Assembly (NCBI RefSeq): GCF_031326345.1
Contig: NZ_CP133671.1
Location: forward strand, 6,339,001 to 6,403,000
Length of the DNA: 64,000 nucleotides
Source: Aureispira sp. CCB-E
Lineage (GTDB): Bacteria > Bacteroidota > Bacteroidia > Chitinophagales > Saprospiraceae
Reading direction: 5' to 3'
In this document: in pieces, positions 1 through 7,365 of the stretch
How the letters are laid out: each line of letters begins with the position of its first letter
Numbering within the stretch: position 1 is the first letter of the stretch
The notes under the pieces: generated by a model
What the model was told of the DNA's origin: nothing
Seen by the model: only the letters and a program-made list of their open reading frames with translations
Databases searched by the model: none
Position numbers and translations under genes: made by a program

Positions 1-381
1 GGCACAAATCTAAAAGCCTGGTTATTTACGATGATGCGAAATATTTTTATCAATAACTATCGAAAGAAAGTAAAAAGAAATACAATTCTAGACTCTACCG
101 ACGACCGTTTTCACCTCAACTCTAGCGGTCCTGCTATTGTGAATGATGCCGATTCATCTATTATGATGAAAGAGCTACAAAATTTAATGGACAAATTGGA
201 AGATCATATCCGAGTTCCTTTCTTGATGTATTACTATGGATACAAATACCAAGAAATTGCCGAGCAATTAGATGTTCCTTTAGGCACTGTTAAAAGCCGT
301 ATCTTTTTTGCGCGTCAAGAATTAAAAGATGCTATCTTAAAGAATTACAAAGAAGTTTTAAATAGAACTAGAACTGCTTAA
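1..381 (+). CDS. ECF sigma-70 factor, copy 1 (5' truncated by window edge)
   Basis: This is the C-terminal part of an extracytoplasmic-function RNA polymerase sigma factor; the reading frame is open from base 1, so the start lies outside the window. What remains is the end of sigma region 2 (GTNLKAWLFTMMRNIFINNY) and all of region 4, the -35-binding helix-turn-helix, seen as YKYQEIAEQLDVPLGTVKSR. It is the first of four tandem paralogs. It shares the C-terminal RTA ending with copies 3 and 4 but has more substitutions in the linker (DRFHLNSSGP, MDKLEDHI). A strong hairpin terminator follows. No anti-sigma gene lies beside it. Family assignment is certain; its regulon is unknown. Confidence 0.93.
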   Translation, partial: GTNLKAWLFTMMRNIFINNYRKKVKRNTILDSTDDRFHLNSSGPAIVNDADSSIMMKELQNLMDKLEDHIRVPFLMYYYGYKYQEIAEQLDVPLGTVKSRIFFARQELKDAILKNYKEVLNRTRTA

Positions 382-421
382 TCTCCTGCTCCCTAAAAAT
401 GTAAATTTGTCTATAATTGGA

Positions 422-460
422 ACAACTGGCTGTCTCATATTGAGGCAGCCAGTTGTGTTT
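422..460 (+). terminator. Rho-independent-like terminator after sigma copy 1
   Basis: Arms ACAACTGGCTG (422-432) and CAGCCAGTTGT (446-456) pair perfectly. The stem extends inward through a G.U pair and CTCA/TGAG to a 3-nt loop. A short T-rich stretch follows. Confidence 0.75.
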
Positions 461-662
461 ATAACCTTCCTATCCTACAGCAAAACTATATTAGACTTAA
501 GCTCAAAAGCTCCCCAAAAACGCCTATTTCAAAGCTCTATTTTTGTTTAACTTTTATTTAACCATGCTTAAAACTTCATCATAAAAACCTAAAAAACAAA
601 CCTTTAAAACATAAATAGATGTATAGACATTAATTGTTGATAAATCTATTTTTACTAAAAAC

Positions 663-693
663 TTGCTTTTCGTGAAATGGTACATTACCTTTA
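663..693 (+). promoter_or_regulatory. Candidate Bacteroidota housekeeping promoter of sigma copy 2
   Basis: TTG (663-665), 20 bp, then TACCTTTA (686-693) resembles the phylum consensus TTG-N(19-21)-TAnnTTTG with one mismatch. The leader motif AACAAACGAA (698-707) follows at the same place as in copies 3 and 4. A promoter here argues that translation starts at 741 rather than at the upstream in-frame TTG. Confidence 0.5.
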
Positions 694-740
694 TTCCAAC
701 AAACGAAACAACCTATTTTTATATAGTCAAAGAATACATT

Positions 741-1259
741 ATGTCAACAATAAATTTTAGCAGAGAGATTTCAAATCTAGATAGCGCCTTAAGCAATTTT
801 GCCTATAAATTGACTCAAAATAAAGAAGATTCCAAAGACTTGTGCCAAGAAACTACTTATAGAGCCTTGGTTAATCAAAACAAGTTTCAGGTAGGTACGA
901 ACCTAAAAGCATGGTTATTTACGATGATGCGCAATATTTTTATTAATAATTACCGCAAGAAGATAAAACGCAATACTATTTTAGATTCTACCGATAACCA
1001 ATTTTATTTGAATTCTGGAGGACCTACCATTCTTAATGATGCAAACTCTTCTATTATGATGAACGAACTACAAGAATTGGTCAACAAGTTAGATGACAAA
1101 ACTAGAGTTCCATTTATGATGCATCATTATGGATACAAATACCAAGAGATTGCGGAGCAATTAGATGTTCCATTGGGAACCATCAAAAGTCGCATTCATT
1201 TTGCTCGCAAAGAGTTAAGGAATGCTGTCAAAAACAACTATAAAATGTTCCAATTTTAA
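741..1259 (+). CDS. ECF sigma-70 factor, copy 2
   Basis: ECF sigma factor of 172 residues, which directs RNA polymerase to alternative promoters. Sigma region 2 covers roughly residues 10-75 (DSKDLCQETTYRALVN, then AWLFTMMRNIFINNYRKK). Region 4 covers about 115-165 (YQEIAEQLDVPLGTIKSR). The ATG at 741 is chosen because MSTINFSREIS matches the starts of copies 3 and 4 and because the promoter overlaps the longer upstream frame. It is the most diverged of the three complete copies: it has Cys where copies 3 and 4 have Tyr in the DLYQET motif, and its C-terminus NNYKMFQF lacks the RTA ending. It is monocistronic, with its own promoter and terminator and no anti-sigma partner. Confidence 0.93.
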   Translation: MSTINFSREISNLDSALSNFAYKLTQNKEDSKDLCQETTYRALVNQNKFQVGTNLKAWLFTMMRNIFINNYRKKIKRNTILDSTDNQFYLNSGGPTILNDANSSIMMNELQELVNKLDDKTRVPFMMHHYGYKYQEIAEQLDVPLGTIKSRIHFARKELRNAVKNNYKMFQF

Positions 1260-1283
1260 ATAATCATTAGAATTAAAAATGCA

Positions 1284-1317
1284 GGCTATTTCAACGATGT
1301 TTGGAATAGCCTTTTTT
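1284..1317 (+). terminator. Terminator after sigma copy 2
   Basis: GGCTATTTCAA (1284-1294) pairs with TTGGAATAGCC (1301-1311) through one G.U pair. The loop is 6 nt, and six T follow directly. Confidence 0.85.
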
Positions 1318-1444
1318 GTTTTTTATCCACCTTTTTGTTCTAGTTTTTTCATCTCATTTTTTGTTAAACAAAAACGTTAAACAAAAAAAATTGCTTCCCC
1401 CTAAAAAAGCCCACATAGCACCTAACAAACTAATAATCAAAACA

Positions 1445-1483
1445 TTTAACATGTTTTAACAAAAGTTACCGTTTAACATGTTT
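1445..1483 (+). promoter_or_regulatory. Repeated AACATGTT palindromes upstream of sigma copy 3
   Basis: TTTAACATGTTTTAAC (1445-1460) and TTTAACATGTTT (1472-1483) each hold the palindrome AACATGTT, with centres 27 bp apart. They lie just upstream of the copy 3 promoter and look like a paired operator. No binding protein is identified. Confidence 0.4.
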
Positions 1484-1492
1484 CACAAAAAA

Positions 1493-1535
1493 GTTCCACA
1501 AAACTTGATTTTTGTGGAACTTTTCCATAGCTTTG
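1493..1535 (+). promoter_or_regulatory. Promoter of sigma copy 3 with overlapping inverted repeat
   Basis: TTG (1505-1507), 20 bp, TAGCTTTG (1528-1535) fits the Bacteroidota promoter exactly. A perfect 11-bp inverted repeat, GTTCCACAAAA (1493-1503) and TTTTGTGGAAC (1510-1520), straddles the TTG box and could be an operator. The leader motif AACAAACGGA follows at 1543-1552. Confidence 0.6.
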
Positions 1536-1587
1536 TGTTAACAACAAACGGAAATCACATTAGTTAACACTCAAAAAAATACATGTT

Positions 1588-2115
1588 ATGTCAACAATCA
1601 ATTTTAGTAGAGAAATTTCGAATCTAGAAGGTGCATTGAGTAATTTTGCATTTAAGTTAACTAAAAATAGAGAAGATTCTAAGGACTTATATCAAGAGAC
1701 AGCATATAGGGCATTAGTCAATCAAAAGAAATTTCGAGTAGGAACTAACCTAAAAGCGTGGTTATTTACGATGATGCGCAATATCTTTATCAACAACTAT
1801 CGTAAAAAAATGAAGCGCAATACAATTTTAGATTCTACAGATAATAACTTTTATCTTAATTCTGGAGGACCTATCATTGTTAATGATGCTGATTCTTCTA
1901 TTATGATGCGCGAGCTGCAAGAACTGGTGAACAAATTAGAAGACAACATCCGTGTTCCCTTTATGATGCATTACTATGGCTACAAATACCAGGAAATTGC
2001 CGAGCAATTGGATTTGCCTTTGGGAACTATCAAAAGTCGTATTTTCTTTGCTCGTCAAGAGCTAAAGAATGCTGTTCTTAAAAATTACAAAGGCACGTTA
2101 GGAAGAACTGCTTAG
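1588..2115 (+). CDS. ECF sigma-70 factor, copy 3
   Basis: Complete 175-residue ECF sigma factor. Region 2 is at about residues 10-75 (DSKDLYQETAYRALVN, AWLFTMMRNIFINNYRKK), followed by an acidic/Gly linker (NSGGP, NDADSSIMM). Region 4 is at about 115-165, with HTH YQEIAEQLDLPLGTIKSR. It is nearly identical to copy 4; differences are mostly conservative and concentrated in the first 50 residues and at the C-terminal tail. The gene stands alone between its own promoter, with operator-like repeats, and its own terminator. No anti-sigma gene is adjacent, so control is probably transcriptional. The duplication appears recent or maintained by gene conversion. Confidence 0.94.
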   Translation: MSTINFSREISNLEGALSNFAFKLTKNREDSKDLYQETAYRALVNQKKFRVGTNLKAWLFTMMRNIFINNYRKKMKRNTILDSTDNNFYLNSGGPIIVNDADSSIMMRELQELVNKLEDNIRVPFMMHYYGYKYQEIAEQLDLPLGTIKSRIFFARQELKNAVLKNYKGTLGRTA

Positions 2116-2142
2116 TAATTTTAATCAAACAGTTTATATAGG

Positions 2143-2176
2143 AGCAGCTTCAACAAATTGTTGAAGCTGCTTTTTC
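2143..2176 (+). terminator. Terminator after sigma copy 3
   Basis: AGCAGCTTCAACAA (2143-2156) and TTGTTGAAGCTGCT (2158-2171) form a near-perfect palindrome followed by Ts. The same hairpin is repeated after copy 4. Confidence 0.88.
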
Positions 2177-2395
2177 TATTTTAAACCATACCAAACTAGC
2201 TCTACACTATAAACACTGCTCCTTTTTTTTGTGTTTTTTGTGGAACACTTCAACATTAAACAAATAAAAAAAAAACAATTCCATATAAAACAATCAAACA
2301 AGCCCAATTAACTAATAATCAACAAACTAAAACCAAAAATAGAGAGTAAAAAAGCATTTATTGTTTACACTTAAACACAAAAACATTAAACAAAA

Positions 2396-2427
2396 TTTGC
2401 TTTTTGTTTATTTTTACCCTATCTTTG
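2396..2427 (+). promoter_or_regulatory. Promoter of sigma copy 4
   Basis: TTTG (2396-2399), 20 bp, TATCTTTG (2420-2427) matches the Bacteroidota consensus. The leader motif AACAAACGGA is at 2432-2441, as for copies 2 and 3. The upstream region also shares words with that of copy 3, including TTTTTGTGGAAC at 2235-2246, so regulatory DNA was duplicated with the gene. Confidence 0.6.
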
Positions 2428-2476
2428 TTTAAACAAACGGAGAGTTATTTTACTCAAAAACAAAAAATACTATATT

Positions 2477-3004
2477 ATGTCAACGATCAATTTCGCAAAA
2501 GAAATCTCTATTTTAGAAAATGCATTAAGCAATTTTGCATTTAAGCTAACTAGAAATAGAGAGGAATCTAAAGATCTTTATCAAGAGACGGCATATAGGG
2601 CTTTGGTTAATAAAGATAAGTTTCGAGTAGGAACCAACCTCAAGGCATGGTTATTTACGATGATGCGCAATATCTTTATCAACAACTATCGCAAAAAAAT
2701 GAAGCGCAATACAATTTTAGATTCCACAGACAATAATTTTTACCTTAATTCTGGAGGACCTACCATTGTCAATGATGCTGATTCTTCTATTATGATGAAC
2801 GAGTTACAAGGACTGGTGAACAAATTAGAAGACAACATTCGTGTTCCTTTTATGATGCACTACTATGGTTACAAATACCAAGAGATTGCGGAGCAATTAA
2901 ATTTGCCTTTGGGAACTATCAAAAGTCGTATTTTCTTTGCTCGTAAAGAGTTAAAGAGTGCTGTTCTTAGAAATTACAAAAGCGTTTTAGGAAGAACTGC
3001 TTAG
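2477..3004 (+). CDS. ECF sigma-70 factor, copy 4
   Basis: Complete 175-residue ECF sigma factor and the last of the tandem array. Region 2 (ESKDLYQETAYRALVN, AWLFTMMRNIFINNYRKK) and region 4 (YQEIAEQLNLPLGTIKSR) are intact. Relative to copy 3 it differs mainly at the N-terminus (FAKEISILENAL), at scattered lysine/arginine positions, and with Asn for Asp in the region 4 helix. That last change sits next to the DNA-reading helix and could shift promoter choice (inference). It has its own promoter. Between its stop codon and its terminator lies a family A inverted-repeat element absent from the equivalent place after copy 3. Confidence 0.94.
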   Translation: MSTINFAKEISILENALSNFAFKLTRNREESKDLYQETAYRALVNKDKFRVGTNLKAWLFTMMRNIFINNYRKKMKRNTILDSTDNNFYLNSGGPTIVNDADSSIMMNELQGLVNKLEDNIRVPFMMHYYGYKYQEIAEQLNLPLGTIKSRIFFARKELKSAVLRNYKSVLGRTA

Positions 3005-3014
3005 TAATTTAGAT

Positions 3015-3135
3015 TAGTAGTTCGTTTATTTTTTACTTTTTACCAAAAAGATAAAAAAGCACATTTTTATTATTTTACTTCATGAGTGCTGCGCAGTTGA
3101 TAATCAAACTAATAAAGCTGTTTAACGAACTATTA
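3015..3135. repeat. Family A miniature inverted-repeat element, copy A1
   Basis: Ends TAGTAGTTCGTT (3015-3026) and AACGAACTATTA (3124-3135) are inverted repeats with one mismatch. The inside holds the family word GATAATCAAACTAATAAA and no gene. The direct repeat TAGAT lies just outside both ends (3010-3014 and 3137-3141) and may be a target duplication. The equivalent tail of sigma copy 3 lacks this segment. Confidence 0.65.
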
Positions 3136-3159
3136 CTAGATCAAACAGTTATATATAGG

Positions 3160-3194
3160 AGCAGCTTCAACAATTTGTTGAAGCTGCTTTTTTC
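3160..3194 (+). terminator. Terminator of sigma copy 4, displaced by element A1
   Basis: AGCAGCTTCAACAA (3160-3173) pairs with TTGTTGAAGCTGCT (3175-3188), then a T run. It is the same hairpin as after copy 3, including the preceding ATCAAACAG word, now about 155 bp from the stop codon. Confidence 0.85.
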
Positions 3195-3209
3195 TTTTCT
3201 ACAAACAGT

Positions 3210-4250
3210 TTATTCTTCATCTATAACATAATCTACAGAGCGTATTTGGGCAATATATTTAATGACTCTTTTCATAAATAAAGGCGTTATATGATGTGAT
3301 AAAGAAGGCTTATCTACTAAAAGAATTTCGTACAAAACAAACTCTTCTACCATCTCATGATCTAAACACAAACCAAAAGCATTCATAACAGGATAGTTTC
3401 GCTTGTCATCTTTCTTCAAGTTGGTATAAGTCATATACGTTCCTATGATGGCTTCCATTTCTTGTTGAAATAAATAGTCGGTCACTTCTTGTTGTTCTTT
3501 GATATATTGGTAATCTGTATCATAATTCCAAACTGCTTTATACATTCCATAAGTCAACCAAATACCTTCAGCAGTTACTACAACTGTTTCTCCATCTTTG
3601 TAAATGTACATGAGTGGATCAAATCCCCAATTCCTGTAATACCATTGCCCCTGTTGTTCGTATACCTCAACCAATCGCTTAATCAATCTAGGATGATTTC
3701 TATTGTAAATATGTGCTAGTGTCAAGGTATAAAGAGCAGAATCTATTTGACCTTTTTTTAATAAAATTTCGGCAGAAAGCCATCGAGCTAGATAATCAAT
3801 AGGATTTAATTCAATTGCTTTATTTAGCCAAGTTGCCGCTTTTTTGTAATTTTTTTCTTCGTAATAACTCTCACCAATCCAAGTATAAACTTGTGCATGT
3901 TGAGGATTTTTCTTCAATATTTTATGATAATAACGACGAGCTTTTTCATAATTAGGATTCTCTATACTTACAATATCTCTTGCCTTCTCTCGCCAAGCAA
4001 TTTGTTCTTCGGTTTCAGTATCTTTATACTCTAATTGATGCTCTCTCCCATCTATTGCTTGAATATACGCCCCATGCGGCAATACTTTTCGCTCTTTCGC
4101 AGGTACTTCCCCATACAGTTGCTCTAGTTCATACTGCGTAGGCGATGCTTCCATAAAAGTCAAGATTTCTAATGGAGTAGATAATTGAACTTGTGCATTG
4201 GTCAACGAGAAAGTGGCAACAAGAAAGAATAAGGATAAAAGTAACTTCAC
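3210..4250 (-). CDS. Exported TPR-repeat protein
   Basis: 346-residue protein with a clear signal peptide (MKLLLSLFFLVATFSLTNAQ). Two to three tetratricopeptide-like helix pairs follow at about residues 99-185 (YEKARRYYHKILKKNPQHAQ, KKAATWLNKAIELNPIDYLA, GQIDSALYTLTLAHIYNRNH). The remaining 160 residues match nothing I recognise. TPRs bind other proteins, so a periplasmic or outer-membrane scaffold role is likely, but the partner is unknown. It is encoded opposite to the sigma genes and stands alone. Export and the repeats are sure; function is not. Confidence 0.8.
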   Translation of the reverse strand: MKLLLSLFFLVATFSLTNAQVQLSTPLEILTFMEASPTQYELEQLYGEVPAKERKVLPHGAYIQAIDGREHQLEYKDTETEEQIAWREKARDIVSIENPNYEKARRYYHKILKKNPQHAQVYTWIGESYYEEKNYKKAATWLNKAIELNPIDYLARWLSAEILLKKGQIDSALYTLTLAHIYNRNHPRLIKRLVEVYEQQGQWYYRNWGFDPLMYIYKDGETVVVTAEGIWLTYGMYKAVWNYDTDYQYIKEQQEVTDYLFQQEMEAIIGTYMTYTNLKKDDKRNYPVMNAFGLCLDHEMVEEFVLYEILLVDKPSLSHHITPLFMKRVIKYIAQIRSVDYVIDEE

Positions 4251-4545
4251 GAGCTTAGAACTAAAGGTTAAAAAGAATCGTTTTCTAGCAAATGCTCAAC
4301 TATTGAATACAAGTTGTGCTTGAAAACTACTTTAATTGTCATTTTAAGTCTTTTTTTATCGAAAAACTAAAAACTACGAACTATTACTACTAAATGTACA
4401 TTTTTTTGTTATAATTTTAACTTTACACAAAACCTTTACACCTTTTCCTGCGTACTAAGTAAGGTGTAATAAAACACCAATCTATTAAAAGGTGTTTTGG
4501 GTAAGTTTAATATTTTGAGTCTAATATAGAAATTTTTTGAGTCGT

Positions 4546-4983
4546 ATGGACGTTGAGTTGGGCATAAATAAATTAGAACAATTGTTGTTCCCGCTAGGCT
4601 ACAAACAAGATTTGAGCCAATCCAAACCAATTTTTTGGAAAAAGATAAACCAAAATGATTTGCGTAGTCCTTATGCATTTAGTTTGGTCATTATCACTTT
4701 AGATGAATTCACAGTTTTTATAGAGGGGCTTAACGAACCTAGGCTAAAACGTGCTATTGATGCTGGAATCATCGAAATCAACTCTCCTGAAGATGTAGAA
4801 GCGCTCAAAGAAATTGTATTCGAAACAACTTTAGACAATCAACAAAAACTAGAAACTGTTTTGCCATTTTTCGAAGAACAATTAAATGTAATTGAAACAG
4901 AGCCTATTTATTCCAAAGTCTATAAGCGTGCCTTGGCTAATATTGAACTTTTGATCGAAGCAGCCAATGAAGTGGAGTATTAA
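4546..4983 (+). CDS. Hypothetical cytoplasmic protein
   Basis: 145-residue protein starting at the ATG at 4546; an in-frame TTG nine bases upstream is the only alternative start. No signal peptide or membrane segment is present. The sequence is acidic and mostly helical towards the C-terminus (YKRALANIELLIEAANEVEY), with a beta-rich middle (FSLVIITLDEFTVFIEGLNE). I recognise no family or catalytic motif. It lies alone between a TPR gene on the other strand and a small membrane-anchored protein. An AT-rich 12-bp inverted repeat follows its stop. Coding status is supported by an intact frame and gene-like composition. Confidence 0.6.
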   Translation: MDVELGINKLEQLLFPLGYKQDLSQSKPIFWKKINQNDLRSPYAFSLVIITLDEFTVFIEGLNEPRLKRAIDAGIIEINSPEDVEALKEIVFETTLDNQQKLETVLPFFEEQLNVIETEPIYSKVYKRALANIELLIEAANEVEY

Positions 4984-5017
4984 ATACACCCCATATACAA
5001 CTACAAAAATAGTTAAA

Positions 5018-5053
5018 CTTAAATTAAAATTTTGAAGAAACTTTTAATTTAAG
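5018..5053 (+). terminator. AT-rich inverted repeat, possible weak terminator
   Basis: CTTAAATTAAAA (5018-5029) and TTTTAATTTAAG (5042-5053) are perfect inverted repeats 35 bp after the preceding stop. There is no GC pairing and no clean T tract, so a terminator role is uncertain. Confidence 0.35.
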
Positions 5054-5152
5054 CACTTTCTCTTTATATTTATAGATTATAATATCTACTTATTCTTATT
5101 AGTATTTGTGGATAAAATAATCCACCTAAAAATCACTCATTCATTACCAAAC

Positions 5153-5500
5153 ATGAAAATTTTTCTTTTAAAATATCTTTGTTTACCAATTATCTGCTTC
5201 ACTAGTGGTTATTCATACTTATTTTTGAATAATCAATCGATGCTTTTAAACGAGGACTTTGTAAAAAGAAAAGGACCTCAAGAGAAGCGAGTAGTGATTC
5301 ACAATGCTAAAAATAACTCCACACAAGTAGTAATCATCGATCCCCCAAAAGATGCTTCTAAAGAGAAAAAAGAAAAGGATTTTGCAAATAAAGACAAAAA
5401 TATGCTGCCTGATGTAGAGTTCTTGAAATTTATCATCGACAAGAGCAAAGAAGGAATTCCTGTTTTAAAATTTGACGGTTTCTGGGCTGCCTTTAGCTAG
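5153..5500 (+). CDS. Small N-terminally anchored hypothetical protein
   Basis: 115-residue protein. The ATG at 5153 is preferred over a GTG at 5108 because it directly begins a hydrophobic signal or anchor segment (MKIFLLKYLCLPIICFTSGY). The rest is Lys/Asp-rich and soluble (DASKEKKEKDFANKDKNMLP) and ends in FDGFWAAFS. No family recognised. It is monocistronic, followed by a good terminator. A periplasmic or membrane-tethered location is inferred from the N-terminus. Confidence 0.6.
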   Translation: MKIFLLKYLCLPIICFTSGYSYLFLNNQSMLLNEDFVKRKGPQEKRVVIHNAKNNSTQVVIIDPPKDASKEKKEKDFANKDKNMLPDVEFLKFIIDKSKEGIPVLKFDGFWAAFS

Positions 5501-5526
5501 AAATATTTCCAGATATATACGATATC

Positions 5527-5558
5527 AAACAACTGCCTCAAAAGACAGTTGTTTTTTT
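5527..5558 (+). terminator. Terminator after the small anchored protein
   Basis: AAACAACTG (5527-5535) pairs with CAGTTGTTT (5546-5554) around a 10-nt loop and runs into seven Ts. Confidence 0.85.
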
Positions 5559-5708
5559 ATTTGGCTTTGCTTCTTTTAGTTTCTTGAATTAAGAAGTTCA
5601 AATCAGAGAACAGACCAAACAGATAGCTAAATTTTATACGACAAAACTCATTGCGACCTAGCCATAGCAATAGCAATAGAGTATAATTTTTTTGCCAACA
5701 CCTTACAC

Positions 5709-5745
5709 AAAAAATCCTATACCAACCCAAAGGCTAGTATAGGAT
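5709..5745 (-). terminator. Terminator of ftsY
   Basis: ATCCTATAC (5714-5722) and GTATAGGAT (5737-5745) pair. On the minus strand the stem runs into six Ts (As at 5709-5714). Confidence 0.82.
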
Positions 5746-5789
5746 CTATTTATGTCTCTAAACAGCTAAAAATTAAGCGTTAGATGTTT

Positions 5790-6776
5790 TTATTTACTAT
5801 TCTTGAAGAATGAATCAACAAACTCTCGCTTATCAAACTCTTGCAAATGATCCATTCCCTCTCCTACTCCAATGTATTTAATTGGAATATTAAACTGATC
5901 GCTAATTCCAATAACAACCCCTCCTTTTGCTGTTCCATCTAATTTGGTTACCGTTAAAGCCGTAATTCCGTCATTTGTCACAGATGCAAAATGTTTTGCT
6001 TGTTCGTAAGCATTTTGCCCTGTAGAACCATCTAACACTAACATGACCTCATGAGGAGCCCCAGGTATTTGTTTGCCAATAGATTTGTTAATTTTCTCAA
6101 GCTCCCGCATCAATCCTTTTTTGTTGTGCAAACGACCAGCAGTATCAATAAAAACAACATCATGTCCATTCTCTTTGGCATGGCGAACTGTTTCATAAGC
6201 AACGGCAGCGGGATCAACATTCATTCCTTTGCTATAAAAATCACAACCAACACGGTTAGCCCAAATTTCTAGCTGATCTACTGCTGCGGCACGAAATGTA
6301 TCTCCTGCCCCTAACAAGACTTTCTTCCCTGCTTCCTTATATTTATTGGCTAATTTTCCGATAGAAGTTGTTTTTCCAACACCATTTACACCAATCACCA
6401 TAATAACATAAGGCTTAACACCTTCAGGAACTTCATAAGTAACAGAATCGTTAGAATTATTAAGCGCCAACAACTGAACGATTTCATCACGTAGAATTTC
6501 GTTCAATTCTTTCATAGTTACATATTTGTCGCGTGCAACACGATCTTCAATACGTTTGATGATTTTGATTGTTGTCTCTACTCCCACATCCGAAGCAATT
6601 AGAATATCCTCTAAGTCATCCAAGACCTCTTCGTCAACAGTATTTCGACCAGCAAAAGTAGTGGCTACTTTAGAGAAAAAACCTTTTCTTGATTTTTCTA
6701 ATCCTTGATTTAGGTCTTCTTTAAGTTTTTCCTTTTCTTCCTCTTTTTTGCCAAAGAGCTTATTGAAAAATCCCAT
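5790..6776 (-). CDS. ftsY: Signal recognition particle receptor FtsY
   Basis: SRP receptor GTPase of 328 residues, which docks ribosome-SRP complexes at the inner membrane for co-translational insertion. The NG domain is complete: a helical N domain, G1 P-loop GVNGVGKTTSIGKLA, DTFRAAA, G3 DTAGR, and TKLDGTAKGG near the end. The ATG at 6776 (MGFFNKLFGKKEEE) is the family-typical start; a longer frame upstream would add 34 unlikely residues. The acidic A domain is very short, as is usual in Bacteroidota. It lies downstream of rpmB-rpmG-DUF4295 on the same strand, with a hairpin between, so it may be read partly through and partly from its own promoter. Confidence 0.97.
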   Translation of the reverse strand: MGFFNKLFGKKEEEKEKLKEDLNQGLEKSRKGFFSKVATTFAGRNTVDEEVLDDLEDILIASDVGVETTIKIIKRIEDRVARDKYVTMKELNEILRDEIVQLLALNNSNDSVTYEVPEGVKPYVIMVIGVNGVGKTTSIGKLANKYKEAGKKVLLGAGDTFRAAAVDQLEIWANRVGCDFYSKGMNVDPAAVAYETVRHAKENGHDVVFIDTAGRLHNKKGLMRELEKINKSIGKQIPGAPHEVMLVLDGSTGQNAYEQAKHFASVTNDGITALTVTKLDGTAKGGVVIGISDQFNIPIKYIGVGEGMDHLQEFDKREFVDSFFKNSK

Positions 6777-6863
6777 AGTGTGTTCAATTATTATGAAAGT
6801 GCGTTTAAATTTTAAGCTTTTGAAGCTAAAATTTAGACCTGCTCTAAAAGTGGGTGTAAGCAC

Positions 6864-6892
6864 AAAAAGCTTCCCCAAGAATAAGGAGAAGC
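6864..6892 (-). terminator. Hairpin between the DUF4295 gene and ftsY
   Basis: GCTTCCCC (6869-6876) and GGAGAAGC (6885-6892) pair with one G.U. On the minus strand five Ts follow. It would end or attenuate the ribosomal protein transcript before ftsY. Confidence 0.65.
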
Positions 6893-6927
6893 CTGTTGTA
6901 TATTATTATTAATTTTAGAAAGCTTGA

Positions 6928-7101
6928 TTATTTAGCTTTAAAAAACTCGTTTACTTGATCTTTGTGAATGATTACTTCTTTATAAGAAATCTTTCCAGTA
7001 ATTGGATCTTTCACAGATTTTACGCATTTAACGTGATCTTTTCCTGAACCATTCTGAGCACGTTGCCCAGCTCTCTGGTTTTTTGATACTTTCTTAGCCA
7101 T
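6928..7101 (-). CDS. DUF4295 family small basic protein
   Basis: 57-residue Lys-rich protein beginning MAKKVSKNQRAGQRAQNGSG and ending VNEFFKAK. It matches the DUF4295 family, which in Bacteroidota sits directly after rpmG. The start is 2 bp from the rpmG stop, so the two are co-transcribed and probably translationally coupled. Its composition and position among ribosomal protein genes suggest a ribosome-associated role, but no function is established. No Cys cluster is present apart from one Cys (HVKCVKS). Confidence 0.88.
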   Translation of the reverse strand: MAKKVSKNQRAGQRAQNGSGKDHVKCVKSVKDPITGKISYKEVIIHKDQVNEFFKAK

Positions 7102-7103
7102 AA

Positions 7104-7292
7104 TTATTTGATTTCTTTATGTATAGTATATTTTTTCAAGATAGGGTTGAATTTTTTCAACTCCATACGATCAGGTGTGTTTTTACGATTTTTCATCGTG
7201 ATGTAGCGAGAAGTACCTGGCATACCAGTTGATTTGTGTTCTGTACATTCTAAAATAACCTGAACTCGATTACCTTTACTCTTCTTAGCCAT
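7104..7292 (-). CDS. rpmG: 50S ribosomal protein bL33
   Basis: 62-residue large-subunit protein ([20 protein letters not shown], then [20 protein letters not shown]). Only one Cys is present, so this is the zinc-independent (C-minus) form without the paired CxxC motifs. It lies 73 bp after rpmB and 2 bp before the DUF4295 gene on the same strand, the usual Bacteroidota cluster. Length and sequence are normal for the family. Confidence 0.97.
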   Translation of the reverse strand: MAKKSKGNRVQVILECTEHKSTGMPGTSRYITMKNRKNTPDRMELKKFNPILKKYTIHKEIK

Positions 7293-7365
7293 AGCTTATA
7301 ATGATTTTAATCTTTTCGAGAATTGCCAACTTGTTCGTTGCTAATAAAAATTAAGCGAACTGTTC

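Noticed and set aside
5790-6878. A longer ftsY reading frame with 34 extra N-terminal residues
   Set aside because: The extra residues overlap the upstream hairpin and do not resemble the FtsY N-terminus; MGFFNKLFG at 6776 is the natural start.
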